Shown one piece after another: positions 8,639 to 16,556 of a DNA stretch of 34,870 nucleotides (position 1 is its first letter; each line of letters begins with the position of its first letter). The position numbers and the translations under genes are program-made. The DNA is taken from the NCBI GenBank assembly GCA_003176995.1, contig QHBN01000050.1, positions 1 through 34,870 of the forward strand, in the 5' to 3' direction. This stretch comes from Candidatus Nitrosopolaris wilkensis (GTDB taxonomy: Archaea > Thermoproteota > Nitrososphaeria > Nitrososphaerales > Nitrososphaeraceae). The notes below the pieces were generated by a model that had not been told where the DNA came from, did no database searches, and saw only the letters and a list, made by a program, of their open reading frames with translations.

Positions 8639-10105
8639 TTGCCCTATAAAGTAATTGACGGCAAAATTGAACCTTTGTCATTTACAGCCGAAGAAGTTAT
8701 GCAAAAGTTAAAGAATGAAAGGATCAAGTTTCTTGATTTGCAGTTTACCGGCCTTACCGGAAGATTCCATCACACAACTATGGCATCTAACATGTTTCAC
8801 AAAGAAGACTTCGAGGATGGTCTTCCAAAACTCGATGGCTCTTCAATCCGTGGTTTTACAGAGATCCACGAATCAGATCTAATTCTTAGGCCTGATCCAT
8901 CGACATACGCCACCATTCCGTGGATTGAAAAGGATTCCACAGCAAGGCTAATTTGTGATATCCTAACAGGCGGTTCAGAGAGAAATCCGTTTCCGCGCGA
9001 CCCCAGGGGGATCGCAACCAAGGCGGCCAAATATGTTCGAGAAAAAGGCTATGAGTCGTCTTTTTGGGGGCCTGAAGTTGAATTCTTTGTCTTTGATAAA
9101 CTCGAAGTAAACACTATGACACCTTATCACGGCCAGAGTTATAATATAACTTCAAGAGAAGCGCCTTGGTCTACTGAGGGCGTAGGATACGTCCTAAGAC
9201 TTAAAGAAGGATATCTTCCAAGCGCTCCGGGTGACACTCTGATGGATTATCGAAATGAGTGTGTAGACGTTCTCAGTAACGATTTTGGTATCATTTGCGA
9301 TACTCATCATCACGAAGTCGCAACAGCGGGCCAATGCGAAATTGATATTCGGTACGACACACTCGTGAATGCAGCCGATTCTGTCCAAAGCTACAAGTAT
9401 ATTGTTAAAAATATTGCAAAAAAAAATAACATGATTGCTACGATGATGCCTAAGCCGATTGCACTAGATAACGGTTCAGGCATGCATGTTAATGTTAGCA
9501 TTTGGGACAAGCAGAAGAACCTCTTTTTTGATGACAGAGACGAATATGCGGAAATGTCAGAAACTGCTCGGTATTTTGGGGGAGGGATCATAGACCATGC
9601 ATATGCATTGGCTGCAATTGTCGCACCGACTACCAACTCATACAGAAGGTTGGTACCGGGTTATGAAGCGCCTGTATATATTGCATGGAGCAGGGGTAAT
9701 AGATCAGCAATAATCAGGATCCCAGCCCATTACAAAGGCAGAAAATTTGCCGCGATGAAGAGAATCGAGTTCAGGGCCCCGGATCCCTCATGCAATCCTT
9801 ACTTTGCATTCTCCGCGATGGTTGCTGCTGGACTAGACGGTATTCTGAAGAAGAAACCATTGGGTAATGCCGTCGATGAAGATATTTTTAAAATGACCCC
9901 ACAGAGACGTAGGGAACTTGGGGTTAAGCAGCTGCCTGCAAGTTTAAGAGAAGCGTATGAGGCGCTAGACAGTGATAGAGCATTCCTGAAACCGATCTTC
10001 GGCGACGACGCCATCGATAGCATAATTGAACACGAAGTGAAAGAACACAATGAAGTAGCAGTGAGACCGCATCCTCACGAATTTTCTATGTACGCCGATG
10101 TATGA
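8639..10105 (+). CDS. glnA: Glutamine synthetase type I
   Basis: At 488 residues this is a full-length type I glutamine synthetase, which makes glutamine from glutamate, ammonia and ATP and is the main ammonia-assimilation step. Recognisable signatures are the metal-binding FWGPEVEFFVF (142-152), EVATAGQCEID (226-236), the ATP-site segment NGSGMHVNVS (278-287), the NSYRRLVPGYEAP loop that contacts glutamate, and RIEFRAPDPSCNPY near the C-terminus. The NLYDLP adenylylation motif of the GSI-beta branch is absent, so control by adenylylation is not expected. Translation appears to begin at TTG 8639; the next ATG lies 20 codons later inside the conserved N-terminal domain. An Lrp/AsnC regulator lies about 1 kb downstream on the opposite strand. 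Confidence 0.97.
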   Translation: MPYKVIDGKIEPLSFTAEEVMQKLKNERIKFLDLQFTGLTGRFHHTTMASNMFHKEDFEDGLPKLDGSSIRGFTEIHESDLILRPDPSTYATIPWIEKDSTARLICDILTGGSERNPFPRDPRGIATKAAKYVREKGYESSFWGPEVEFFVFDKLEVNTMTPYHGQSYNITSREAPWSTEGVGYVLRLKEGYLPSAPGDTLMDYRNECVDVLSNDFGIICDTHHHEVATAGQCEIDIRYDTLVNAADSVQSYKYIVKNIAKKNNMIATMMPKPIALDNGSGMHVNVSIWDKQKNLFFDDRDEYAEMSETARYFGGGIIDHAYALAAIVAPTTNSYRRLVPGYEAPVYIAWSRGNRSAIIRIPAHYKGRKFAAMKRIEFRAPDPSCNPYFAFSAMVAAGLDGILKKKPLGNAVDEDIFKMTPQRRRELGVKQLPASLREAYEALDSDRAFLKPIFGDDAIDSIIEHEVKEHNEVAVRPHPHEFSMYADV

Positions 10106-11077
10106 TAGATCATTATACATATGCAGCTCTAAAATAACATCTTTGGGAGCATTTGTTCATTTAGTCATTCTTCCTCTTTCTTCCAAGGGTTAATCTATCT
10201 AATACGCTTGTAGCGATAGTATCGCCCCTGTCAACACAATAGCCATAGCCTACCACAGCAGAATTCGAAATGTAACACTCTTGAAATAATGTATCATTAT
10301 CCATTTCGACATATCCTTATATGATCGTTGTTCAAGTCATAGTCCGAAACGCCCAAGAGTATTCTCATCTCCTACATCGAGTCCAATGTTTTACGCATTT
10401 TTCCTTCGACGCGATTCCAGGAGTTTTGTAAACTACTAATATAGTTATTTGCTCATGGCTTTTTCCGCCCGGGCTTGGTTATGAATAAGTATAACAAAAA
10501 TCGTTATTTGGACTGATTGTTGGGCTAGCACACTGCTTGGCCGAAAATGTTTTTGCAATGGGATTTATCTACATAGACTTACATATTTCAGTCCATACAA
10601 CTTTAGTGCTGATGCGCCGGAATGATGGAACCAGAAAGCTAGAAAGTAAAGGTTTGGAGAGAAAGTCGAGAATTTTCTTAAAAGATAGAATACATCGTAC
10701 TCCGAAGTGGCACAAGAACTTTCCGTTCTAAATTTTAAACAAAGTAATTTCCCTTTATACTCTGCCGAACTCAAAAAATCATTGTACATAAAAGACGCAT
10801 AAGAAATATTAGTAAAGCTGAAAAAATTATAGAATCGGCAATCGAAAACCCGATGAGCAGAGAACAAGAAATGCTTGATACTGTTTCAGGAAGGAATGCT
10901 AGTCCGTAAAATGAAAGGCTCACAATGCTATAGATATCACCCGAATCTACTGTAATTGATTGAATGGTTCTCGAGCACAGAGTGATATGGATGCACTTGG
11001 ATGAATTTCTATTATAGTATTTGTGCAAATGCGAAATTCGTTATTAGAAATTTGCTTTTAGATCTAGTTCTTGTTAT
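10106..11077. other. Gene-poor region between glnA and the Lrp regulator
   Basis: This 972-base stretch is AT-rich and holds no gene of recognisable family. A 47-codon minus-strand frame at 10161-10304 has a somewhat protein-like sequence and is listed separately; longer open frames from 10537 to 11028 on both strands look like chance. Confidence 0.4.
10161..10304 (-). CDS. Possible small ORF or gene remnant
   Basis: An ATG-initiated frame on the minus strand encodes 47 residues, including the soluble-looking stretch VVGYGYCVDRGDTIATSVLD and a basic tail ending GRKRKND. The residue mix is less Phe/Leu-rich than other chance frames nearby. I do not recognise a family. It may be a small protein, a remnant, or chance. 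Confidence 0.2.
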   Translation of the reverse strand: MDNDTLFQECYISNSAVVGYGYCVDRGDTIATSVLDRLTLGRKRKND

Positions 11078-11593
11078 TTAACGAAGCGCCGCTCGCTCTG
11101 CAGACTCTGCCTTGGTAGCAATGTCCTTTTTTAACGAGACTATTTGTTCCTCTTTTCTTGATTTCAATACAGGCATCAATTCAGTTTCTAGAATATGTGG
11201 TAGTGTGCGGATTTTATTTTCAACAATATCTCTCATCTGTTCTAAATTCTTAGCACGGATCTTTAATATCAGGTCGAAGGTACCATGCATTTCATGAACC
11301 TCTAATACCTCATCCACGAAGCAAAGGTTAAGAATTACGCTTTCTACAGAACCCGGTTCAGTGTTGATACCCATGAATGCCAGATGATCATATCCAAGTC
11401 GATCATTATCAACAGATAGCGTAAACTTGTTGATTATTCCTGCATCAACCATTCGGCGGACCCTTATGTGTATTGTCGCGTCAGATACCCCTATTTGTTT
11501 TGCAACTTCTACGAATGGTGTTGACGAATCCTCACCTAACTTGTCCAAAATTTTGAGATTTACATCATCTAATAATTCGTAGTCGAGTTGCAT
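11078..11593 (-). CDS. Lrp/AsnC-family transcriptional regulator
   Basis: The 171-residue protein has the standard two-part layout. An N-terminal helix-turn-helix spans about residues 10-60 (ILDKLGEDSSTPFVEVAKQI then GVSDATIHIRVRRMVDAGII), and a C-terminal RAM-type effector and oligomerisation domain follows, with MGINTEPGSVESVI and EVHEMHGTFDLILKIRAKN (about 90-125). Such proteins sense amino acids and control amino-acid or nitrogen metabolism. About 20 extra residues follow the RAM domain. Its place near glutamine synthetase makes nitrogen control an attractive guess, but the 970-base gap and opposite orientation mean there is no direct evidence. Confidence 0.92.
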   Translation of the reverse strand: MQLDYELLDDVNLKILDKLGEDSSTPFVEVAKQIGVSDATIHIRVRRMVDAGIINKFTLSVDNDRLGYDHLAFMGINTEPGSVESVILNLCFVDEVLEVHEMHGTFDLILKIRAKNLEQMRDIVENKIRTLPHILETELMPVLKSRKEEQIVSLKKDIATKAESAERAALR

Positions 11594-11776
11594 GCCATTG
11601 GATGTACGCCATCATCTGTTATATACTTTTATTGCATCCACATTAGAGGCTGATCTGGATGAAAGTCGGAGCTGAATATGAGCATAGTGATACATTTGCT
11701 GATAACGCGATTAATCTATTGCACATCAATTTAAATATCCTTTTTTGGTAATAGAAGGTTGAAAGGGACACGCCTA

Positions 11777-12100
11777 ATGAAACCCAACAATTTTGCCATG
11801 AAAGACTGGCATTTAGAACATGTCGAAAAGGTTATCATCCGTTTTATCAAAGGCATATCTCCTGGTGCGTCATCTTTTGAAAAGCGTAATTTCAAAAAAT
11901 ACGGTACTATTGCGAGCTGCGCTAAGCAGATAGAATACGACATAAAACATGGTGTGGCAATCGAAGATGTTCTGGCGGTCATGCAAAGAATCAGATACGA
12001 CAAATCTTTTTCTGAGTTACGCGGGAATCCTGAGACAGTACAACGTTTAGACGAGTTGGAAAGGCAAGTTTCCGCTCCAAAAAAAGTCGCTTCTTGGTAG
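11777..12100 (+). CDS. Small basic protein of unknown function
   Basis: I do not recognise a family. The 107-residue product starting at ATG 11777 (MKPNNFAMKDWH...) is soluble, charged and probably helical, with KKYGTIASCAKQIEYDIKHG in the middle and a basic C-terminus. The open frame extends six codons upstream to a TTG at 11759, a less likely start. The even composition and lack of Phe/Ile runs support a real gene. It faces away from the Lrp regulator and precedes a second unknown gene on the same strand, with 268 bases between. Confidence 0.65.
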   Translation: MKPNNFAMKDWHLEHVEKVIIRFIKGISPGASSFEKRNFKKYGTIASCAKQIEYDIKHGVAIEDVLAVMQRIRYDKSFSELRGNPETVQRLDELERQVSAPKKVASW

Positions 12101-12368
12101 TATTAAAGGTTGAAGTAGATATACAATTAATCTTTTCTCGCACAGAAAGTGCTCTTATTTGCTCCAATAGAAAGTAGTTCTTATCGAAAAACAGAATAAT
12201 TCACGGTACTTAGTGAGTCCGAGGTTTTCATCAACATCATAATTTTTTAGCCCTCCACTAAACATCCGCAGCTTTCGTCTATCAACAAAGAATAGGTCGT
12301 TTAATGCCATGCTAGCATCTACTGGTAATATATAAATGTGAAACATATGATGACCCGCAATAGACATT

Positions 12369-12935
12369 ATGTCGGAACACCGATTTACGGAGGGCAATCT
12401 GGTCATACTCTATGCAATATATCTAGAAAGATCCGCAGATGGACGAAGCTTACCTGATTACATGCTCGAACGGGTAAAAGTATGTCTGGACATGCTGAGG
12501 ATTATTACACGTTCGAAGCCAGATAAACATAAAACCACAATAGTCGTTGTCGCAAACCCAGAATCCGTGGGAGTGGTTAAAGAAGCATTGCTAAAAGAAG
12601 GAGTTGACGAAAAAATAATTGCGATAGACTCCAGCCCAAAGAATATTGCCCAAACTTTTGACCGAGTTCTAGATATGATTAAATCGCGGATTAATCCTCC
12701 CCATATCTATTTCGTCGGCTCTGTTTGGCAAAGAGATATTTACGACTCTATTGTAGTATCCAAGTTTAAGGAATATAGAGTTCAATTCGAGGGAGCTTTA
12801 GATCACAGACCTGTCCAAGAAGTTGAACAAGAAAGGGCGTTTGAAGCTCCAAGAAAAAATTCTGAGTATTACAAAAAGAAAGCAAAAGATAAAGCAATCA
12901 ATATGCTTCTAAACCACATATTCCCTGAAAAATAG
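12369..12935 (+). CDS. Conserved-looking hypothetical protein, possible YdcF/DUF218-like fold
   Basis: The 188-residue protein has alternating hydrophobic strands and helices: NLVILYAIYL near the N-terminus, a helix with DYMLERVKVCLDMLRII, then KTTIVVVANPESVGVVKEALL, a DEKIIAID strand, and PPHIYFVGSVWQRDIYDSI. This order (strand, helix that counts off positions, strand with ...GV...LL.EGV, then a short S...N..QT helix) resembles the YdcF/SanA-like DUF218 fold, but the resemblance is weak and partial. The last 35 residues are Lys/Glu-rich and helical. There is no signal peptide. It lies directly upstream of the tRNA-Gly gene. Confidence 0.65.
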   Translation: MSEHRFTEGNLVILYAIYLERSADGRSLPDYMLERVKVCLDMLRIITRSKPDKHKTTIVVVANPESVGVVKEALLKEGVDEKIIAIDSSPKNIAQTFDRVLDMIKSRINPPHIYFVGSVWQRDIYDSIVVSKFKEYRVQFEGALDHRPVQEVEQERAFEAPRKNSEYYKKKAKDKAINMLLNHIFPEK

Positions 12936-12973
12936 CGATTGTGCATGCATAGTAGTCAGATTAAATCGTTAAG

Positions 12974-12982
12974 ATTTAATAT
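12974..12982 (+). promoter_or_regulatory. Probable TATA box of the tRNA-Gly gene
   Basis: The AT stretch atttaatat begins about 42 bases upstream of the first mature tRNA base, a suitable place for TBP binding given a short 5' leader later removed by RNase P. It partly overlaps a small inverted repeat (ttaaatc / gatttaa, 12961-12979). Confidence 0.45.
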
Positions 12983-13054
12983 CCACGATATGCTCGGCTA
13001 CTTGGACGTATGTGTGCGGTCATCGTCTAGTTTGGTCAGGACACTGGCCTTCCA

Positions 13055-13082
13055 GGTATTTCATGTCCATGAATACGAGGAC
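13055..13082 (+). other. tRNA-Gly intron 1 (canonical position 37/38, 28 bases)
   Basis: The precursor folds into an ideal bulge-helix-bulge for the archaeal splicing endonuclease. The central four base pairs are CTTC (13049-13052) with GAGG (13077-13080); the three-base bulges are CAG (13053-13055) and ACA (13081-13083). Cutting after the second base of each bulge gives exactly this intron. The intron itself folds by GTATT (13056-13060) with AATAC (13072-13076). Confidence 0.92.
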
Positions 13083-13097
13083 AGCCCGTAACCCGGG

Positions 13098-13126
13098 ACT
13101 CTACCTTGTTAAAGATAGAGCGGGAG
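13098..13126 (+). other. tRNA-Gly intron 2 (T-arm position 53/54, 29 bases)
   Basis: A second perfect bulge-helix-bulge is present. The central helix is CCCG (13092-13095) with CGGG (13121-13124); the bulges are GGA (13096-13098) and AGT (13125-13127), cut after the second base of each. The intron stem is CTCTA (13099-13103) with TAGAG (13116-13120). Removal restores a five-pair T-stem and a standard TTCAAAT loop. Non-canonical introns are known in Thermoproteota and Thaumarchaeota and need a splicing endonuclease of broad specificity. Confidence 0.92.
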
Positions 13127-13247
13127 TTCAAATCCCGGTGACCGCACCATATATACGAATCCATATACTGGAACTGTAAATACAGTACATGTCTTCCAAC
13201 TGGAATTTCACACGTTGAGAACAGATGGAATAATAATTTCCAGTGTA

Positions 13248-13350
13248 GCCATCGGCTAGTGCAATGGCTTTAGCTGGCAGTATGCCCTCATGATGGGCAT
13301 GGCCATGAGTCTCCTAATACATTCGTGCATTGATGAGCCCGCAAGTTTTT
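13248..13350 (+). ncRNA. Candidate structured RNA downstream of tRNA-Gly
   Basis: This stretch is clearly richer in G+C than its surroundings and contains local stems: GCCAT (13248-13252) with ATGGC (13264-13268), and a six-pair stem ATGCCC (13282-13287) with GGGCAT (13295-13300) around a seven-base loop. It ends near a T-run at 13346-13350 that could act as a terminator. There is no open reading frame of note. No known RNA family was recognised, and C/D-box hallmarks are incomplete. Confidence 0.3.
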
Positions 13351-13422
13351 AAGTAACTAAGGATTGATAAAGCGAAGCGTTATATTAGATTCAAAGTTTT
13401 CTTCAGAATATTAAATGTCCGT

Positions 13423-13690
13423 TTAAGTCTCTAATGAGTCTATTACTGCTTTGTGATATATTTCGTGTGCAGTAATAAACCATACTTTAACTTTATCGTC
13501 TATCTTTCTTATATTTCCGTATGCATTAATCTTGCGCATTTTAATATCAATTAACAATAGATCATAGTAATCCGGTTTGAAGTTAGAAAATGCAGTAGCT
13601 GAATCAGTATATGTGTCAAATTCAAATCCTGCAAGCTCCAATCCCGCCTTGAAAGTAACGATATGGTCATAGTCGTATCCGCTTCATTTT
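13423..13690 (-). pseudogene. Response-regulator receiver domain remnant
   Basis: The minus strand carries a decayed CheY-like receiver. Reading from about 13683, YDHIVTFKAGLELAGF runs into FEFDTYTDSATAFSNFKPDY, then LLLIDIKMRK with the phospho-acceptor-type Asp, then IRKIDDKVKVWFITA. The usual N-terminal strand with the acidic pair (VDDE-like) is gone; an in-frame stop lies where it should be. The Pro-x-x-Gly after the DIKM segment has decayed, and the frame stops (ETRLI region) before the rest of the domain and any output part. It follows the sensor-kinase remnant in the same direction, so this was probably a kinase-regulator pair. Confidence 0.8.
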
Positions 13691-14140
13691 TGTTCTATGG
13701 AAGTTAGAATAACGACTAGCATCACCTCGCTTTTTCTTAATTCTTTCTTCAGAATCATTGATCATAGCAGTGATGGTGGCGGTGCTACGGATAGGCATAC
13801 CTTGTCGAATTATCAATGGTACTCTAATTGCAAATGTTGATCCTTTACCATCAGCATTGTTTTTAGCCCATACCTCTCCATGTGCCTCAAAAATACTTTT
13901 GCACAGGAAGAGGCCTAACCCAGTTCCCCCTATTTGACTTTGTAATAAATTTTGTAAATAGTCTTGGAAATATCTCTGGATCAATGCCAGTACCAGTATT
14001 CTTTACACTTACAATAAATTCCATTACCCTACAACTATCTTTTTCTTATAGATTAAAATATATCATTTCACATTTTGTGGATTTCAAGGCATTGCATAAT
14101 AAATTAGAAATTACTTGTGAGATCCACATCTTTTGGAGTT
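13667..14140 (-). pseudogene. Sensor histidine kinase remnant (ATPase domain only)
   Basis: The minus strand preserves the ATP-binding core of a histidine kinase in pieces. The N box reads WISQVISNLLCNALKST, followed by an in-frame stop; the G1 region reads VKNTGTGIDPEIFPRLF; then a one-base shift in the run of five G at about 13936-13940 leads into GGTGLGLFLCKSIFEAHG and GKGSTFAIRVPL. The sensor part, the His-containing dimerisation helix and the start are not visible. Because the conserved boxes remain in order, decay is fairly recent. The open frame 13667-13984 is just the second half of this remnant with a chance start. Confidence 0.85.
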
Positions 14141-14264
14141 CTCCGAGTGCGTTAGTGTTAGCCTACGCGCCAGACCTCATGACGATTTCTACAAGTGCAG
14201 TGTTTACTGTCATTTATGCGACAGGATGTGGTAATCTGAGCCGTGTTTGTTATACTAAATTAGA

Positions 14265-14771
14265 TTAAAGAATAGTACTAAACTGTTTTGATCCTGAACT
14301 AACTCCTGAATCCAGATCTACTACACCTTCGGCTCTCCATTTGATCTGCTTGAGTGTTGCCTGATTTTGTATTACTTTGAAGATCTGGGAATTAGAATGA
14401 GAGTTAACAACTGGGAATTGCGATTGTATTGTTATTGTAGTGTTCGAGAATAGTTGAGGTCTTCCATTAACTGGAACATCCGCGTAGGACAATGATCCTT
14501 GACCTAACAGAGTTCCATCTGCGAACAGCTGGTAATCGATTCCGGAAGTTGTCAATGTCGTGTCGGTCGGATTGCGAACGCTAAAAAATACATTTAGATT
14601 GATCAAACCACTGCCAGTTACATTTACGACCTCTACCTTGGCAAGAGATATGCTTACCGTATTTAGATTAGTTGGAAGAGTAATAGTAAGAATCAACGGC
14701 AAGAAAATAATTGTTATCGCAACTGCTGCGATTGCTGCGATAAGAACAATCCTGCGGCGACTTAGGAACAT
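14265..14771 (-). CDS. Membrane-anchored LEA14/WHy-like protein
   Basis: Starting at ATG 14771 (MFLSRRRIVL...), the 168-residue product has three arginines, a single hydrophobic segment (about residues 7-31) and an extracytoplasmic domain. The domain reads VEVVNVTGSGLINLNVFFSV, then RNPTDTTLTTSGIDYQLFAD and GTLLGQGSL, the pattern of LEA_2/WHy beta-sandwich domains (an N-P-T motif followed by a Y.L...G). Such domains are linked to desiccation or stress tolerance and to surface proteins. The open frame reaches another ATG 24 codons upstream (14843), but that extension would put polar residues before the arginine-rich membrane start. The gene is intact although it lies next to decayed kinase genes. 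Confidence 0.72.
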   Translation of the reverse strand: MFLSRRRIVLIAAIAAVAITIIFLPLILTITLPTNLNTVSISLAKVEVVNVTGSGLINLNVFFSVRNPTDTTLTTSGIDYQLFADGTLLGQGSLSYADVPVNGRPQLFSNTTITIQSQFPVVNSHSNSQIFKVIQNQATLKQIKWRAEGVVDLDSGVSSGSKQFSTIL

Positions 14772-15501
14772 ACTTTGTTCAAGGATAGCTGAATATAAGA
14801 GTGAATTAAAACCTTTCTTCTGATAATGTGGATAGTCTAACATAAATAATTACAAGCATTTATAATTCCCAGGTATTATTCGCGGTTAGTTGCATTTATA
14901 ATAACTTACGGCATAATTCTCTTTCTAAGAACTATCCACGCTGTTGATACACTTTTGACATATTTGACACATCAGAACTAATAACATATTAACAAGAAAG
15001 CAAATCGAGTCTGGAAATGAAGGCAGCGCAAATGTTCAATCCATGCGTTCAAGAACAACCTATCTCGCACGATCTGTGGTCACTATCTATGTCGCGCTCC
15101 TTTTCGTTGCTGAATTCCTCGATTGTGGATTATATGTCATTAATTTACGATTACTCGAAATCACCCCATCATGACGATAAGTTTATTCAATATTTCTGGT
15201 GTAAGTTTCTCGTCTTCGAATTAGGCTCAGGCAGCAATATAGATAAATAGTTACTTACGTGTCCTGTTATTCGAGTACTCTCGTAAATAGAATAAAATTA
15301 ATGCGAAATAGAATAAAAAAACTGCGGATTTTGTCCTTAAGGGTGTTGCTAATACTAATCACGGATTTTGGAATTTGTATAAAACTATCGCTATTCCTCT
15401 TGGGAAGGCGAAGGCCAATTTGTTTTATGAAAAGTAGATGAAAATGTCCCCTCTAAAGCAAATGTAATTGATCTTTCTAAAAACATTCAGAAAACCATGA
15501 C

Positions 15502-15684
15502 GTGAAGAAGATAACCCAATATATTGTAGACGCTGTGTTGGATCATCCAGATGCCATTCTATCCATCGCTACTCTTATAACGGGTGATTTCAGAGAAGAC
15601 AATAGACAGTCCTATGCAGAAACTGAGGTGGCTGGGATAGTTTACGTTTCATCTACCAATAAATTCGTTATATATAGAGATTAA
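15502..15684 (+). CDS. Possible small protein, unknown
   Basis: A GTG-initiated frame of 60 residues contains a plausible helix (YIVDAVLDHPDAILSIATLI), an acidic-polar linker and a short strand pair (EVAGIVYVSSTNKFVIYRD). The order of helix then beta hairpin reads like a small folded domain rather than noise, but I recognise no family, there is no clear upstream signal, and it may be a fragment of a decayed gene. Confidence 0.3.
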   Translation: MKKITQYIVDAVLDHPDAILSIATLITGDFREDNRQSYAETEVAGIVYVSSTNKFVIYRD

Positions 15685-15830
15685 TCCTTTATTTTTCCTC
15701 TAACTTTGAATTCCCATCTGTTTCTTACACAACGCTGGTTATGAATGTCTATGCGTTACTGTAAAAGATACTCGCTCATTAGTGGAGAATCCTAACAATC
15801 TTTGTCAGTCTGTACGCCAATACCTACTAC

Positions 15831-15864
15831 TTTGTGGCCTTCCTCCCGGGAGGAAGGCCACAAA
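15831..15864. repeat. 34-base perfect palindrome
   Basis: The arm TTTGTGGCCTTCCTCCC (15831-15847) is followed at once by its exact reverse complement (15848-15864), with CCCGGG at the centre and no loop. A nine-base outer pair, acctactac (15822-15830) and gtagtaggt (15916-15924), encloses it at a distance. No T-run follows on either side that would suit an archaeal terminator. Confidence 0.9.
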
Positions 15865-16079
15865 CTGCAACAATCGCCATCTCAAATCCCATGGTAGGGA
15901 GTAATTCGATATCCTGTAGTAGGTTCTATCCCATGAATATTTCTGTATTGAATTCTAGTCCCATTGAGCGAAATGTAAATTTGATTCTTATGTGTATTCA
16001 TTATTGTTGTTAGTAATATCCTCGATCGCGAATACTATTGCCTTGCAGCGGCGAACTTCATATAGTTTGTTATCTGTAT

Positions 16080-16135
16080 ACAACTTGCTTAGAGGGCCAG
16101 CGTACCCTCCCTGGAGGGCGGCAGCGTAAATTTTC
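16080..16135. repeat. GC-rich imperfect inverted repeat
   Basis: Within AT-rich DNA this short GC-rich patch has ccctcc and ggaggg separated by two bases, flanked by the partial direct repeat gccagcgta / gcagcgtaa. Its core resembles the centre of the large palindrome 250 bases upstream and the cctcccggga at about 16235. Confidence 0.5.
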
Positions 16136-16247
16136 GTACATTTTACACAAAAACTTAAAAACAAACGTTACCTATGAGCGTGCGAATGAACCCTCTCGGG
16201 TGTTATAGAAGAATCTGCAGAAAGTTGTAATATGACCTCCCGGGAAG

Positions 16248-16556
16248 ATGTGGGTAGACAAAAAATGCCGCATTAAACTTAATATCGTAAAGTCAGGTTA
16301 TCGAATTTATCCCTCAGTGAGTAATAACATTGGTATAGACTTTACCGAATTAGGACCGCCCCCTGGCAGCAAACCAGCACAAGTCCCCTCTAAGGGGCAG
16401 GGTGTAGAAAAACAAGAAGACCTGATAACGATAGGATTTCGGGTCAAACCAAGAGAAAAGGCAATCATTCAGGGCTATGTTAATAGGATGTACAGCCAAC
16501 TCGTAGTAGATTCCCAATACAAACGAACCGAAGAGAATGTTGGATTATCCCTCTAG
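16248..16556 (+). CDS. Small protein, possibly PilZ-like
   Basis: The 102-residue product starts MWVDKKCRIKLNIV. It has a strand ending IGIDFTELGPP, a Pro/Gly/Gln-rich loop (about residues 38-58), then IGFRVKPREKAIIQGYVNRM. A beta strand of form IG.DFTEL followed by a charged helix ending in ...I..YVNR is how many PilZ domains finish, but the arginine-rich c-di-GMP motif at the start is not visible, so this may be a truncated or diverged relative. It sits alone in a gene-poor region just after a cctcccggga element. Confidence 0.5.
   Translation: MWVDKKCRIKLNIVKSGYRIYPSVSNNIGIDFTELGPPPGSKPAQVPSKGQGVEKQEDLITIGFRVKPREKAIIQGYVNRMYSQLVVDSQYKRTEENVGLSL

Larger units (their letters stand above)
13016..13149 (+). 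tRNA. tRNA-Gly(TCC) with two introns, CCA encoded
   Basis: The acceptor strands GCGGTCA (13016-13022) and TGACCGC (13139-13145) pair perfectly, followed by discriminator A and an encoded CCA (13147-13149). The D-arm is 13025-13042. The anticodon loop CTTCCAA, anticodon TCC, forms only after removing an intron at 13055-13082. The T-arm CCGGG-TTCAAAT-CCCGG forms only after removing a second intron at 13098-13126. The exons 13016-13054, 13083-13097 and 13127-13146 add to a 74-base tRNA. One T-C mismatch remains in the anticodon stem (13045 with 13087). Identity as glycine follows from the anticodon and from close likeness to archaeal tRNA-Gly sequence in acceptor and loop. Confidence 0.92.
14844..16247. 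other. 1.4-kb gene-poor region with palindromes
   Basis: Apart from a doubtful 60-codon frame (15502-15684) no gene is supported. The region carries a 34-base perfect palindrome at 15831-15864 and smaller GC-rich inverted repeats near 16080-16130 and 16235. Open frames at 15017-15250 and 15259-15441 lack protein-like composition. Confidence 0.45.

Noticed and set aside
13330-13380. TGATGA motif suggesting a C/D-box guide RNA
   Set aside because: No CTGA D box at a suitable distance and no closing stem.
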